The position numbers were made by a program, and so were the translations under genes. A DNA stretch of 64,000 bases from Frateuria_A sp049727805 (GTDB lineage Bacteria > Pseudomonadota > Gammaproteobacteria > Xanthomonadales > Rhodanobacteraceae): contig NZ_JBCNYA010000011.1 in NCBI RefSeq assembly GCF_049727805.1, positions 1 to 64,000 on the forward strand, read 5' to 3'. The notes under the pieces are model-generated. The model ran no database searches. It was given only the letters and a program-made list of their open reading frames with translations, and had not been told where the DNA came from. Below are positions 18,250 through 26,569 of this stretch, piece after piece. How positions within the stretch are numbered: the stretch's first letter is position 1; the number at the start of each line of letters is the position of its first letter.

Positions 18250-18884
18250 TTGCCGGCCTCCCCGTGGGTGCCCGAGGCCGCGGATGCCGATGCCGCAGGC
18301 GCGCCCTGCAGCAGCACCGGCGTCTTGCCGGGCTCCTCCGCGCCGGGCTGGCTGAGCTTGACCCGCAGACCGAACGTGTAGGGCATCCGCCCGGCGCGGT
18401 ACTTGATCTCGGTCTTGTCCAGGTCGGCGCCGCCCATCCAGGGCGAAGCGTCGAGGTTGCGCATGTACTCGGCCACGCTGGCGTTGGACTGGGCCACGCC
18501 GTAGAGCACCATCGAATCGGAGTTCTGCTTCATGCTGGTCAGGCGTGCGCTCGCGGGAATGGTCTTCACCAGTTCGTCGAACAGGTGGACCATCTGCGAG
18601 CGGTTGGCCTGCAGCTGCTCGATGATCTGCTTGCGCGCGAGCAGACGCTGGCGGACCTTCTCCAGGTCCTTGATCTTGGCGATGCGTTCGTCCAGTTGCT
18701 TGATCTGGCCTTGCAGGTAGGCGTTGCGCTCGTTCTGGTTGTCGATGCGCATGCCCATCCAGAACGACCACAGCAGCAACACCAGCAGCGCCGCCACGAA
18801 GGCTGCGCCCAACTGCATGAAGAATTCCCGCTCGCGCTGCTTGCGCCGTTCGGCACGCCAGGGAAGTAGGTTGATGTGTGCCAT
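18246..18884 (-). CDS. pilN: Type IV pilus assembly protein PilN
   Basis: This 212-residue protein begins MAHINLLPWRAERRKQRE, containing the INLLPWR motif that docks in the groove of PilM. A membrane helix (FVAALLVLLLWSFWMGMRI), coiled coil and small periplasmic domain follow, and the C-terminus ends in an Ala/Ser-rich tail. It is coupled to pilM by a one-base overlap and to pilO by four bases. Confidence 0.95.
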   Translation of the reverse strand: MAHINLLPWRAERRKQREREFFMQLGAAFVAALLVLLLWSFWMGMRIDNQNERNAYLQGQIKQLDERIAKIKDLEKVRQRLLARKQIIEQLQANRSQMVHLFDELVKTIPASARLTSMKQNSDSMVLYGVAQSNASVAEYMRNLDASPWMGGADLDKTEIKYRAGRMPYTFGLRVKLSQPGAEEPGKTPVLLQGAPAASASAASGTHGEAGK

Positions 18885-19942
18885 CAGTCGAAACTCCTGA
18901 GCGCCAGGCCGACGGCGATCATCAGGGCCGGGGCATCCTGCGCCAGCGACTGCGCCTGCACCTTGGGCGACAGCGACATGCGCGCCAGCGGGTTGGCCAC
19001 CATGCAGGGCACGCCCAGCTGTTCCTCCAGCATCGGGCACAGCCCTTCGATCGAGGCGCAACCGCCGGCCAGCACCACCTGGTCGACCTTGCTGTACTCG
19101 CTGCCGGCGAAGAAGAACTGCAGCAGGCGGCTGATCTGCTGGATCAGCGCCTCCTTGAACGGCTCCAGCGCCTCCGCCTCATACGACTCGGGCAGGCCGC
19201 CCTTGCGCTTGGCGCGGCCGGCTTCCTCGTAGGACAGGCCGTAGCGGCGCATGATTTCGTCGGTCAGCTGCTTGCCGCCGAATACCTGCTCGCGCGAATA
19301 GATGGTGCGCTGGTGGCGCAGCACCGACAGCGTGGTCATGGTGGCGCCGATGTCGACCACCGCGACCAGCGCGTCTCGGCTGACGTTGAGCTGGTCGACC
19401 AGCATGGTGAAGGCGTTTTCCATCGCGAAGGCCTCCACGTCGACCACCCTGGCGGCCAGGCCGCCCAAGTCGAGCGCGGCCACGCGCATGTCCACGTTCT
19501 CGGTACGCGACGCGGCCAGCAGCACGTTGTTCATGTCCGGGTTGTCGCGCACCGGTCCCAGCACCTCGAAGTCGAGGCTCACCTCGTCGATCGGGTACGG
19601 GATGTACTGGTTGGCCTCGACCTGGATCTGGCCCTCGAGGTCTTCCTCGGACAGGTCGGCCGACATCGGCACGATGCGCGTGATCACAGCCGAACCGGCG
19701 ACCGCGGCGGACGCATGCTTGAGCTTGGAGCCCGAACGCGCTAGCGCGCGGCGGATCGCCTCGCCCACCGCCTCGACCTCGACGATGTTCTTCTCGACCA
19801 CGGCGTTGGGGGGCAGCGGCTCGACCGCGTAGTGCTCCACGCGATAGCGCCCGCCGGCCTGGCTCAGCTGTAGCAGCTTGACCGCAGTCGAACTGATGTC
19901 GACGCCGATCAGCGGCGGCTTCTTGGGTGTAAAGAGACCCAC
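18884..19942 (-). CDS. pilM: Type IV pilus actin-like protein PilM
   Basis: A 352-residue cytoplasmic actin-fold ATP-binding protein, the first gene of pilMNOPQ. The GTG at 19942 is preferred: the upstream AAGGGGGAAAAAC is an excellent ribosome site and the resulting GLFTPKKPPLIGVDISSTAV is the conserved PilM beginning. An upstream ATG would add 22 residues with no family match. Phosphate-binding loops are IGVDISSTAVKLLQL and VVDIGATMTTLSV; VVLAGGCASIEGL contributes the adenosine site. PilM recruits PilN and so ties the periplasmic complex to the cytoplasmic motors. Confidence 0.95.
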   Translation of the reverse strand: MGLFTPKKPPLIGVDISSTAVKLLQLSQAGGRYRVEHYAVEPLPPNAVVEKNIVEVEAVGEAIRRALARSGSKLKHASAAVAGSAVITRIVPMSADLSEEDLEGQIQVEANQYIPYPIDEVSLDFEVLGPVRDNPDMNNVLLAASRTENVDMRVAALDLGGLAARVVDVEAFAMENAFTMLVDQLNVSRDALVAVVDIGATMTTLSVLRHQRTIYSREQVFGGKQLTDEIMRRYGLSYEEAGRAKRKGGLPESYEAEALEPFKEALIQQISRLLQFFFAGSEYSKVDQVVLAGGCASIEGLCPMLEEQLGVPCMVANPLARMSLSPKVQAQSLAQDAPALMIAVGLALRSFD

Positions 19943-20142
19943 GTTTTTCCCCCTTGCCCCTGGCGCCCGGGCCGGAAACCGGCGGATGCGCGCAGGCATT
20001 AGATCCAAAATTTAACGCAATGGCAACGGCCTACGGCAACTTTCTCAACAAAATGGCGTGATGGCCTGCACATTTGGTTGACACCGCCCCTGACGGGCCG
20101 TTTTCGCGATCCAGCCCCGGGTCGGGCGGGCGATCGATAGTG

Positions 20143-20160
20143 CAACATCTATACTCGACG
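20143..20160 (+). promoter_or_regulatory. Possible -10 for mrcA in the pilM/mrcA divergent region
   Basis: The 250-base gap between the divergent pilM and mrcA genes must hold both promoters. A TATACT (20150-20155) lies about 38 bases before the mrcA ATG; no good -35 box is visible at the matching distance. On the other strand an AT-rich patch near 20005-20012 could serve pilM. Both are weak calls. Confidence 0.35.
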
Positions 20161-20192
20161 TTGTTTTGACTTGAGTCTCGCTCTTCCAAACC

Positions 20193-22724
20193 ATGCAAAT
20201 TTTCAAGCGTCTGCTGCGCTGGGCTCTGGTCCTGGCCTTCATCGGCTTCGTCCTGGCCATCGCCGCCGTCGGAGTCGCCTACTGGCTGATTGCTCCTCGC
20301 CTGCCCTCGGTGGCGGTGCTGAAGGACTACCACATGCAGGTGCCGCTGCGGGTGCTCAGTGCCGACGGCAAGCTGATCGCCACCTTCGGCGAGACGCGCC
20401 GCATCCCGGTCGACATCGCCAACGTGCCCGACAAGCTCAAGCACGCCGTGCTGGCCGCCGAGGACGCCGACTTCTACAACCATCCCGGCGTGGACTGGCA
20501 CGGCATCGCGCGCGCCGGCTGGCACGTGATCATCTCCGGCGGCGACAAGGGCCCGGGCGGCTCGACCATCACCCAGCAGGTGGCGCGCAACTTCTTCCTG
20601 AGCCCCGAGAAGCTCTACTCGCGCAAGCTCACCGAGATCTTCATCGCGCTGCGCATGGAGAACGAGCTGACCAAGGACCAGATCCTGGAGCTCTACCTCA
20701 ACAAGATGTTCCTCGGCCACCGTTCGTACGGCGTGGCCGCCGCGGCCGAGTACTACTACGGCAAGACGCTGGACCAGTTGACCGTCGCCCAGTGCGCCAC
20801 CATCGCCTCGACCTTCCAGTTGCCGTCGGTGGTCAACCCGATCAACAGTCCCAAGCGCATGCTGACGCGGCGCAACTGGGTGCTCGGCCAGATGCTGGAG
20901 CACCGCTACATCAGCAAGGCCGAGTACGAGCAGGCGGTCAACGAGCCGAACAATGCCTACCCGCACGAACAGCCGATCGAGGTGGACGCGCCCTACCTCG
21001 CCGAGATGGTGCGCCTGCAGGCGCTCGACCGCCTCGGCAACGACGCGCTGACCGAGGGCTACGTGGTGCGCACCACGGTGACCAGCACCCGCCAGCAGGC
21101 CGCGGTCGATGCCATGCGCGACGGCCTGGTCGCCTACGACCGCCGCCATGGCTGGCGCGGTCCCGAGGCGCACCAGGAACTGCCGGCCGACGCCGGCAAC
21201 GACGATTTGGATCGCCTGCTGTCCGGCTACACCGACATTTCCGGCATGCAGCCGGCGATCGTCACCGCCGTCAGCCCGACCGAGGCCACGCTTTACCTGG
21301 CCAGCCGCCAGACCGTGCAGTTGGGCCTGGACGCGGTGGCCTGGGCGCGTCCCTACCGCAACGAGAACCACAGCGGACTGACACCCAAGAGCGTCGACGC
21401 CGTGCTCAAGCGCGGCGACATCGTGCGCGTCGCACGCAACGACAAGGGCGACTGGGAGCTGGCGCAATTGCCCCGGGTACAGGGCGCGCTGGTCTCGGTG
21501 AGCCCGGAGGACGGCGCGATCCAGGCGCTGGTCGGCGGCTACAGCTTCCTGCGCAGCAAGTTCAACCGCGCGGTGATGGCGGCGCGCCAGCCAGGCTCCA
21601 GCTTCAAGCCCTACCTGTATTCGGCGGCGTTCGAGCGCGGCTTCACGCCCGCCTCGATCGTCAACGACGCGCCGCTGGCCCTGCCCGACCCGTCGCGCCC
21701 GAACGGCCTGTGGACGCCGGAGAACGACGACGGCAAGTTCGACGGCCCGATGCGCCTGCGCGAGGCGCTGGTGCAGTCGAAGAACCTGGTCTCGGTGCGC
21801 CTGCTCGACGCGATCGGCGTGCGCTTCGCGCGCGAGTACATCACCCGCTTCGGCTTCCCGCTCGACGCGCTGCCGAACAACCTGTCGATGGCGCTGGGCA
21901 CCGCCTCCGTCTCGCCGATGGGGATGGCGCGCGGCTACGCGGTGTTCGCCAACGGCGGCTACCTGGTCACGCCGTACTTCATCAAGGAAATCGACGACCG
22001 CGACGGCAAGCCGGTCTACGTCGCCAACCCGACCCGTGCCTGCCGCACCTGCCAGGAACGCCTGCTCGACACCCGCCCGCCCGGCCCGCCGCCGGCCGAC
22101 ATGGGCACGCATCCGGCCAACGCGATCGCCGCGGTGCCGGCCGGCGCCAGCACGGTGGCCGGTGTGGGCGATGCCGTGCTGCCGGCCGACGCACACGGCG
22201 AGGGCGCGCACCCGCCGCTGCTCGCGCCGCAGGTGATCGACGTGCGCAACGACTACCTGATCACCTCGCTGATGAAGGACGTGATCCTGCGGGGCACCGG
22301 CTACGCAGCCAAGGCGCTGGGGCGCGACGACCTGGCCGGCAAGACCGGCTCGACCAACGACCACCGCGACGCCTGGTTCGTCGGCTTCAACGGCGACGTG
22401 TCCACCTCGGTATGGGTGGGCTTCGACGACTTCAGCTCGCTGGGCCGCGCCAACGGCGTGGGTGAGTTCGGCGCGCAGGCCGCGCTGCCGATCTGGATGG
22501 AATACATGGGCGCGGTGCTCAAGGGCCTGCCTTCCAACGCGCTGCCGATGCCGCCCGGCATCGCCACCGTCCAGATCAACCGCCAGAGCGGCCTGCCCAC
22601 CTCGCCCGACGATCCGAATGCGATGAGCGAGATCCTGAAAGTGGAGGACGTCGATCGCCTGCGCGCCCAGGCCGCGCAGCAACAGCAGAACCAGGACGAG
22701 CAGCACCCTTACGATATCTTCTGA
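20193..22724 (+). CDS. mrcA: Penicillin-binding protein 1A
   Basis: An 843-residue bifunctional peptidoglycan synthase: it polymerises glycan strands and cross-links stem peptides in the periplasm. One N-terminal membrane helix (about 8-34) leads to the glycosyltransferase domain with catalytic Glu in AAEDADFYNHPG and the GGSTITQQ motif. The transpeptidase domain has the acylated serine in GSSFKP, SKN in QSKNLVS and KTGSTND. A proline/alanine-rich stretch around residues 625-685 separates the last two motifs and is longer than I expect. The start follows the usual MQIFKRLLRW form. It is divergent from pilM, as in Pseudomonas. Confidence 0.96.
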   Translation: MQIFKRLLRWALVLAFIGFVLAIAAVGVAYWLIAPRLPSVAVLKDYHMQVPLRVLSADGKLIATFGETRRIPVDIANVPDKLKHAVLAAEDADFYNHPGVDWHGIARAGWHVIISGGDKGPGGSTITQQVARNFFLSPEKLYSRKLTEIFIALRMENELTKDQILELYLNKMFLGHRSYGVAAAAEYYYGKTLDQLTVAQCATIASTFQLPSVVNPINSPKRMLTRRNWVLGQMLEHRYISKAEYEQAVNEPNNAYPHEQPIEVDAPYLAEMVRLQALDRLGNDALTEGYVVRTTVTSTRQQAAVDAMRDGLVAYDRRHGWRGPEAHQELPADAGNDDLDRLLSGYTDISGMQPAIVTAVSPTEATLYLASRQTVQLGLDAVAWARPYRNENHSGLTPKSVDAVLKRGDIVRVARNDKGDWELAQLPRVQGALVSVSPEDGAIQALVGGYSFLRSKFNRAVMAARQPGSSFKPYLYSAAFERGFTPASIVNDAPLALPDPSRPNGLWTPENDDGKFDGPMRLREALVQSKNLVSVRLLDAIGVRFAREYITRFGFPLDALPNNLSMALGTASVSPMGMARGYAVFANGGYLVTPYFIKEIDDRDGKPVYVANPTRACRTCQERLLDTRPPGPPPADMGTHPANAIAAVPAGASTVAGVGDAVLPADAHGEGAHPPLLAPQVIDVRNDYLITSLMKDVILRGTGYAAKALGRDDLAGKTGSTNDHRDAWFVGFNGDVSTSVWVGFDDFSSLGRANGVGEFGAQAALPIWMEYMGAVLKGLPSNALPMPPGIATVQINRQSGLPTSPDDPNAMSEILKVEDVDRLRAQAAQQQQNQDEQHPYDIF

Positions 22725-22788
22725 CGGCGACGCACCACTCACGCCGGATCGGCTCTGCTGCCGGTCCGGCCCTACCGGGAGGAGTGAC

Positions 22789-23463
22789 ATGGCACGCGGC
22801 GAGCACCATCGCATCCATGCGCACGATCGCCAGCAACGCAACCGGCTGCGGGTGGCCCAGGAAGCCGCCCGGCTGATGAGCGAGCATGGCATCCGCGACT
22901 TCCACCACGCCAAGCTCAAGGCTGCCGAGCGGCTGGGTATCCACGACGCGCAGGCGCTGCCGCGCAACCAGGAGATCGAGCAGGCCTTGCGCGAGCACCA
23001 GCGCCTGTTCGACGCCGACAGCCAGCCGCAGCAGCTCAAGGCCCGCCGCGAGGCCGCGCTGGAGGCGATGCGCTTTCTCGGCCGGTTCGACCCTCGCCTG
23101 GTCGGGCCGGTGCTCGAAGGCACCGCCGACGCGCACTCGGCGGTGTGCCTGCACGTGTTCAGCGACGATCCGGATTCGGTGATGCTGTTCCTGCGCGAAC
23201 ACGGCGTGCCGGCCGAAATGCAGACGCGGCGGTTGCGCGTGAGCCGGGAGGAACAGGCCGACTACCCGGTGCTGCTGTTCGCCGCCGACGGCCTGCCGTT
23301 CGACCTCACCGTGATGCCGCGCGACGCCCTGCGGCAGGCGCCGCTGGACCGCATCGACGAGAAGCCGATGCGGCGCGCGTCGCTCGGCGCGGTGGAGGAA
23401 CTGCTGGCCGAACCGGACGCGGACGACGAGTTCGAACGCATGCTCGCCGCGGTCCGCCGCTAG
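22789..23463 (+). CDS. Conserved protein of unknown function
   Basis: A 224-residue soluble protein with a strong ribosome site (GGGAGGAGTGAC before ATG). The N-terminal part (about 1-75) is helical and basic, with the pattern MSEHGIRDFHHAKLKAAERL and an EIEQAL helix. The C-terminal part (about 80-200) has alternating strands and helices including PVLLFAADGLPFDLTVMP, which resembles a nucleotidyltransferase-like fold, but no full catalytic motif can be seen. I believe homologues occur widely in gammaproteobacteria without a known function. It stands between mrcA and gltA with 64 bases after mrcA, so it may share the mrcA transcript. Confidence 0.82.
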   Translation: MARGEHHRIHAHDRQQRNRLRVAQEAARLMSEHGIRDFHHAKLKAAERLGIHDAQALPRNQEIEQALREHQRLFDADSQPQQLKARREAALEAMRFLGRFDPRLVGPVLEGTADAHSAVCLHVFSDDPDSVMLFLREHGVPAEMQTRRLRVSREEQADYPVLLFAADGLPFDLTVMPRDALRQAPLDRIDEKPMRRASLGAVEELLAEPDADDEFERMLAAVRR

Positions 23464-23477
23464 ACCTCCTGTCCTTG

Positions 23478-23493
23478 CGGGAGCGCGCTCCCG
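23478..23493. terminator. Perfect 16-base palindrome after the unknown gene
   Basis: CGGGAGCGCGCTCCCG is a perfect palindrome 15 bases past the stop codon of the unknown protein gene. It could be a stem for transcription termination, but no T run follows it on the plus strand, so termination by this element alone is doubtful. Confidence 0.4.
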
Positions 23494-23559
23494 GATGCGG
23501 TGCACACGCACCCAACTGCGTTGCGGCCGCACCCAAGGGGGGCGTGCAGGAAAACCCCA

Positions 23560-23592
23560 AAACGAAAACGCCCCGGCATGGCCGGGGCGCTC
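23560..23592 (-). terminator. Rho-independent terminator of gltA
   Basis: The stem CGCCCCGGC / GCCGGGGCG (23569-23577 with 23581-23589, three-base loop) is followed on the minus strand by TTTTCGTTTT. It sits 25 bases past the gltA stop codon. Confidence 0.85.
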
Positions 23593-23614
23593 CGTATCGG
23601 AACCACCGCTACGC

Positions 23615-24910
23615 TCAGCGCTTGTCGAGCGCCTTGTAGTCACGCACGTCGGCGCCGGTGTAGATCTGGCGCGGACGGCCGATGCGCGACCCCGGGGTCT
23701 CGTGCTGCTCGATCCAGTGGGCGATCCAGCCGGCGGTGCGGGCGATCGCGAACATCACGGTGAACATCTCGGTCGGGATGCCCAACGCCTTGTAGATGAT
23801 GCCCGAGTAGAAGTCGACGTTCGGGTACAGCTTGCGCTCGACGAAGTACTCGTCCTTCAGCGCCGCCTCTTCCAGTTTCATCGCCACGTCGAGCAGCGGA
23901 TCGTTGACGCCGAGCTCGGCGAGCACCTTGTGACACATCTCGCGGATGATCTTGGCGCGCGGGTCGAAGTTCTTGTAGACGCGGTGGCCGAAGCCCATCA
24001 GGCGGAAGTTGTCGTTCTTGTCCTTGGCGCGCTTGACGGCGGTTTCCACGCGGTCGGGCGAACCGATCTCCTGCAGCATCTCCAGCACCGCTTCGTTGGC
24101 GCCGCCATGGGCCGGGCCCCACAACGCGGTGATGCCGGCGGCGATCGAGGCGTACGGATTGGCGCCGGTGGAACCGACTAGGCGCACGGTCGAGGTGGAG
24201 GCGTTCTGTTCGTGGTCGGCGTGCAGGATGAACAAGAGGTCCAGCGCCTTGGCGGCCACCGGATTCATCTGCAGCGGCTCGCTCGGCACCTCGAACATCA
24301 TGTGCAGGAAGCGCTCGACGTACTCGAGGTTGTTGCGCGGATAGCGGAAAGGCCAGCCGATCGAATAGCGGTAGCAGGCCGCCGCGATGGTCGGCATCTT
24401 GGCAATCAGGCGGATCGCGGCGAGCTTGCGGTCGTTCGGGTCATCGACGTTGAGGTCGTCGTGGTAGAACGCCGACAGCGAGGCGACCGAGGCGGCCAGC
24501 ATGGCCATCGGGTGCGCGTCGTGGTGGAAGCCCTGGAAGAAGTTCTTCAGCGACTCGTGCATCATCGTGTGATGCGTGATCTGGTGCTCGAAAGTCGCGA
24601 ATTCGTCCTTCTTCGGCAGCTCGCCGTTGAGCAGCAGGTAGGCCACTTCCAGGAAGGTCGACTTCTCGGCGAGCTGCTCGATCGGGTAGCCGCGGTACAG
24701 CAGCACGCCCTTGTCGCCGTCGATGTAGGTGATCGCGCTCTTGGTGCTGGCGGTCGAACCGAAGCCGGGGTCGTAGGTGAAGTGGCCGGTGTCCTTGTAC
24801 AGCGTGCCCAGGTCGATGCAGGAGGGCCCCAGCGTGCCGCTCAGCAGGGGCAGCTCGGCACTGCGGTTGCTCGATTCATCGACGAGCTTGACGACCTTGG
24901 AATCGGACAC
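23615..24910 (-). CDS. gltA: Citrate synthase, type II
   Basis: A 431-residue enzyme that condenses oxaloacetate with acetyl-CoA to start the citric acid cycle. Catalytic residues are visible: His in LHADHEQNASTSTVR, His in MGFGHRVYK, and Asp in VDFYSGIIY. The length and sequence match the hexameric, NADH-sensitive type of gammaproteobacteria. The GTG at 24910 is chosen because AAGGAG lies seven bases upstream and the protein then starts SDSKVVKLVDE; a longer form would add unrelated residues. It has its own promoter region and terminator. Confidence 0.97.
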   Translation of the reverse strand: MSDSKVVKLVDESSNRSAELPLLSGTLGPSCIDLGTLYKDTGHFTYDPGFGSTASTKSAITYIDGDKGVLLYRGYPIEQLAEKSTFLEVAYLLLNGELPKKDEFATFEHQITHHTMMHESLKNFFQGFHHDAHPMAMLAASVASLSAFYHDDLNVDDPNDRKLAAIRLIAKMPTIAAACYRYSIGWPFRYPRNNLEYVERFLHMMFEVPSEPLQMNPVAAKALDLLFILHADHEQNASTSTVRLVGSTGANPYASIAAGITALWGPAHGGANEAVLEMLQEIGSPDRVETAVKRAKDKNDNFRLMGFGHRVYKNFDPRAKIIREMCHKVLAELGVNDPLLDVAMKLEEAALKDEYFVERKLYPNVDFYSGIIYKALGIPTEMFTVMFAIARTAGWIAHWIEQHETPGSRIGRPRQIYTGADVRDYKALDKR

Positions 24911-25014
24911 GGGGAATCTCCTTCGACAAAGACGTACCGGAGGCATCCGCGAGAAGGCACCGCCCGGCAAGGGAATGGCATCGCGCTGGGGAAAGCGGCC
25001 GATGCAACCGATGC

Positions 25015-25023
25015 ATTATCGCA
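25015..25023 (-). promoter_or_regulatory. gltA: Possible extended -10 promoter for gltA
   Basis: On the minus strand TGCGATAAT matches an extended -10 element (TGn plus GATAAT), about 105 bases before the gltA start. The -35 region is poor, as expected for an extended -10 promoter. No start site is known. Confidence 0.4.
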
Positions 25024-25070
25024 CATCGGCCGTGCCGACATCCGCACGCGGATGGACCGGCCAGGCACGC

Positions 25071-25112
25071 AAAAGGACACGGGGCGAGCCGCTGGCCCGC
25101 CCCGTGTCCTCT
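25071..25112 (-). terminator. Rho-independent terminator of rpmE2
   Basis: Thirteen-base arms AGGACACGGGGCG (25074-25086) and CGCCCCGTGTCCT (25098-25110) pair perfectly across an 11-base loop. On the minus strand the stem ends in TTTT. It lies about 55 bases past the rpmE2 stop and insulates it from gltA. Confidence 0.8.
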
Positions 25113-25163
25113 TCGATTGGCAAGCCCGCCACTGCCGCGGCGGCGGGCCAGAGCACGACCGGC

Positions 25164-25409
25164 TTACTTCTGGCCGTAGCGGCGGCGGAACTTGTCCACG
25201 CGGCCGCCGGCGTCGATGTTCTTCTGCTTGCCGGTGTAGAACGGGTGCGAATGGCTGGAGATATCCACCTTGACCAGCGGGTACTCGTTGCCGTCTTCCC
25301 ACTTGACGGTTTCCTTGGTGGCGATCGTCGAGCGCGTCAGGAACGCGAAGTCGGACGACAGGTCCTGGAACACCACCGGACGGTAGTTGGGATGGATATC
25401 GGGCTTCAT
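25164..25409 (-). CDS. rpmE2: Ribosomal protein L31, type B
   Basis: An 81-residue large-subunit ribosomal protein beginning MKPDIHPNYRPVVF and including SHSHPFYTGKQK. It lacks the four zinc-binding cysteines of ordinary L31, so it is the zinc-free type B paralogue, which in many bacteria replaces the zinc form when zinc is scarce. No Zur-type operator is obvious, and the near-consensus promoter suggests it may be the main L31 here. Confidence 0.96.
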   Translation of the reverse strand: MKPDIHPNYRPVVFQDLSSDFAFLTRSTIATKETVKWEDGNEYPLVKVDISSHSHPFYTGKQKNIDAGGRVDKFRRRYGQK

Positions 25410-25442
25410 GACGGACTCAAAGCGGCGGGTGAAAAGAGCGGC

Positions 25443-25472
25443 ATTATAGCGGCCGGGTGACGGCGGGGTCAA
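25443..25472 (-). promoter_or_regulatory. rpmE2: Sigma-70 promoter of rpmE2
   Basis: On the minus strand TTGACC (25467-25472) and a perfect TATAAT (25443-25448) are separated by 18 bases. The start codon follows about 34 bases after the -10 box. This is the best promoter match I saw in the window and suits a highly expressed ribosomal gene. Confidence 0.75.
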
Positions 25473-25519
25473 CTTGCCGGGGAGAGCAAAGGCCTCGCCC
25501 TTGCACGACCGCCAGCCGC

Positions 25520-26452
25520 TCAGTCGGCTCCGAGCGCCCGCCGCACCATCGCCCCGAAGCGTTCCTGGTCCAGTTCCAGCACCACGTTGGCGTTGACGGG
25601 GCGACCGAGCCGGCCGGTCCAGTCCACCACGGTGGCGCCGCGGGTCAGCCGCCCGTCCAGCTCCACCGCCACGCGCCGCCGCTCGCTGCGCACCACCACG
25701 GCGGGATCGATCGCCACCGCCATCGCCAGTGCATCGGCCGCGATGATCCCGCGCCGGCCGCGCTCGCGGTTGGTCCTGCGCGCCACCTGGCAGATGCTGC
25801 CGTAGAACCGCGCGCGATCGTCGCCGGCTTCCAGCCAGCCGTCGAAGGCGTCCTCGTCGAAGGCGTGGCGCAAGGTCAGCTCCCAGTCGACCAGGTCGAA
25901 ATCTCCGAAGGCCTCGAACACCACGTGGGCCGCCTCCGGATCGAAACCGATGTTGAATTCGGCAGGCACGCGGCCGGTGTTGCCCTGCCCGGTCACCGCG
26001 CCGCCCATCACCACCAGTCGCTTCACCCGTTGCGGCAGCGTCGGATCCAGCCGCAGCGCCAGCGCCACGTTGGTCAGCGGCGCCAGGGCCACCAGGGTCA
26101 GCTCGCCGGGCCGCTCGCGGGTCAGCCGCAGCAAGGCCAGCGCGGCTGCCTCATCGGCCGTGGCGCCCGCGGGCTCGGCGAAACCGACGTCGCCGAAGCC
26201 GTCGCGTCCGTGCACGAAGGCGGCATCCTCCTCCGGCAGGCGCACCAGCGGCGTGGCGCAACCCGGGAACACCGGCGTGCCTGCGCCGAGCAGGTCGACC
26301 AGCACGCGCGCATTGCGCACCGTGTGCCCCAGGCCCACGTTGCCCGCCGCGATGGAGAGGCCGGCGACGTCGGCGTGCGCATGCGCCATCAGGATGGCGA
26401 GCGCGTCGTCCACGCCGGGATCGGTGTCGATCAGGAGCTGGGGTCGGGTCAT
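25520..26452 (-). CDS. Inosine-uridine preferring nucleoside hydrolase family
   Basis: A 310-residue enzyme of the calcium-dependent nucleoside hydrolase family, which splits ribonucleosides to base and ribose for salvage. The N-terminal DTDPGVDDALAI motif holds the calcium-binding aspartates and the catalytic base; later GNVGLGHTVRNA, LVALAPLTNVALAL and GGAVTGQGNTG are typical family loops, and AEFNIGFDPEAA contributes the ribose site. The exact base preference cannot be read. It follows recG on the same strand after 117 bases and could be transcribed with it. Confidence 0.9.
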   Translation of the reverse strand: MTRPQLLIDTDPGVDDALAILMAHAHADVAGLSIAAGNVGLGHTVRNARVLVDLLGAGTPVFPGCATPLVRLPEEDAAFVHGRDGFGDVGFAEPAGATADEAAALALLRLTRERPGELTLVALAPLTNVALALRLDPTLPQRVKRLVVMGGAVTGQGNTGRVPAEFNIGFDPEAAHVVFEAFGDFDLVDWELTLRHAFDEDAFDGWLEAGDDRARFYGSICQVARRTNRERGRRGIIAADALAMAVAIDPAVVVRSERRRVAVELDGRLTRGATVVDWTGRLGRPVNANVVLELDQERFGAMVRRALGAD

Positions 26453-26569
26453 GCGGAGCCTGCGGAAAAACGTTTAGCTTAGGACATCGCGGCCGCGCAG
26501 GCGCCTGCAGGCGCGGCGGCACGGTTCGGCAGTGCGGACGCGGCGCGCAACGGAGTCCGCGGCACCGGC

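Noticed and set aside
20031..23123. Open frame of about 1030 codons on the minus strand opposite mrcA
   Set aside because: It mirrors the high-GC codon pattern of mrcA and the next gene, has His/Arg/Val-rich shadow composition and no domain; mrcA is certain.
25164..25409. Zur-controlled alternative ribosomal protein
   Set aside because: L31 type B is often under Zur, but no Zur-like palindrome is seen over the strong promoter.
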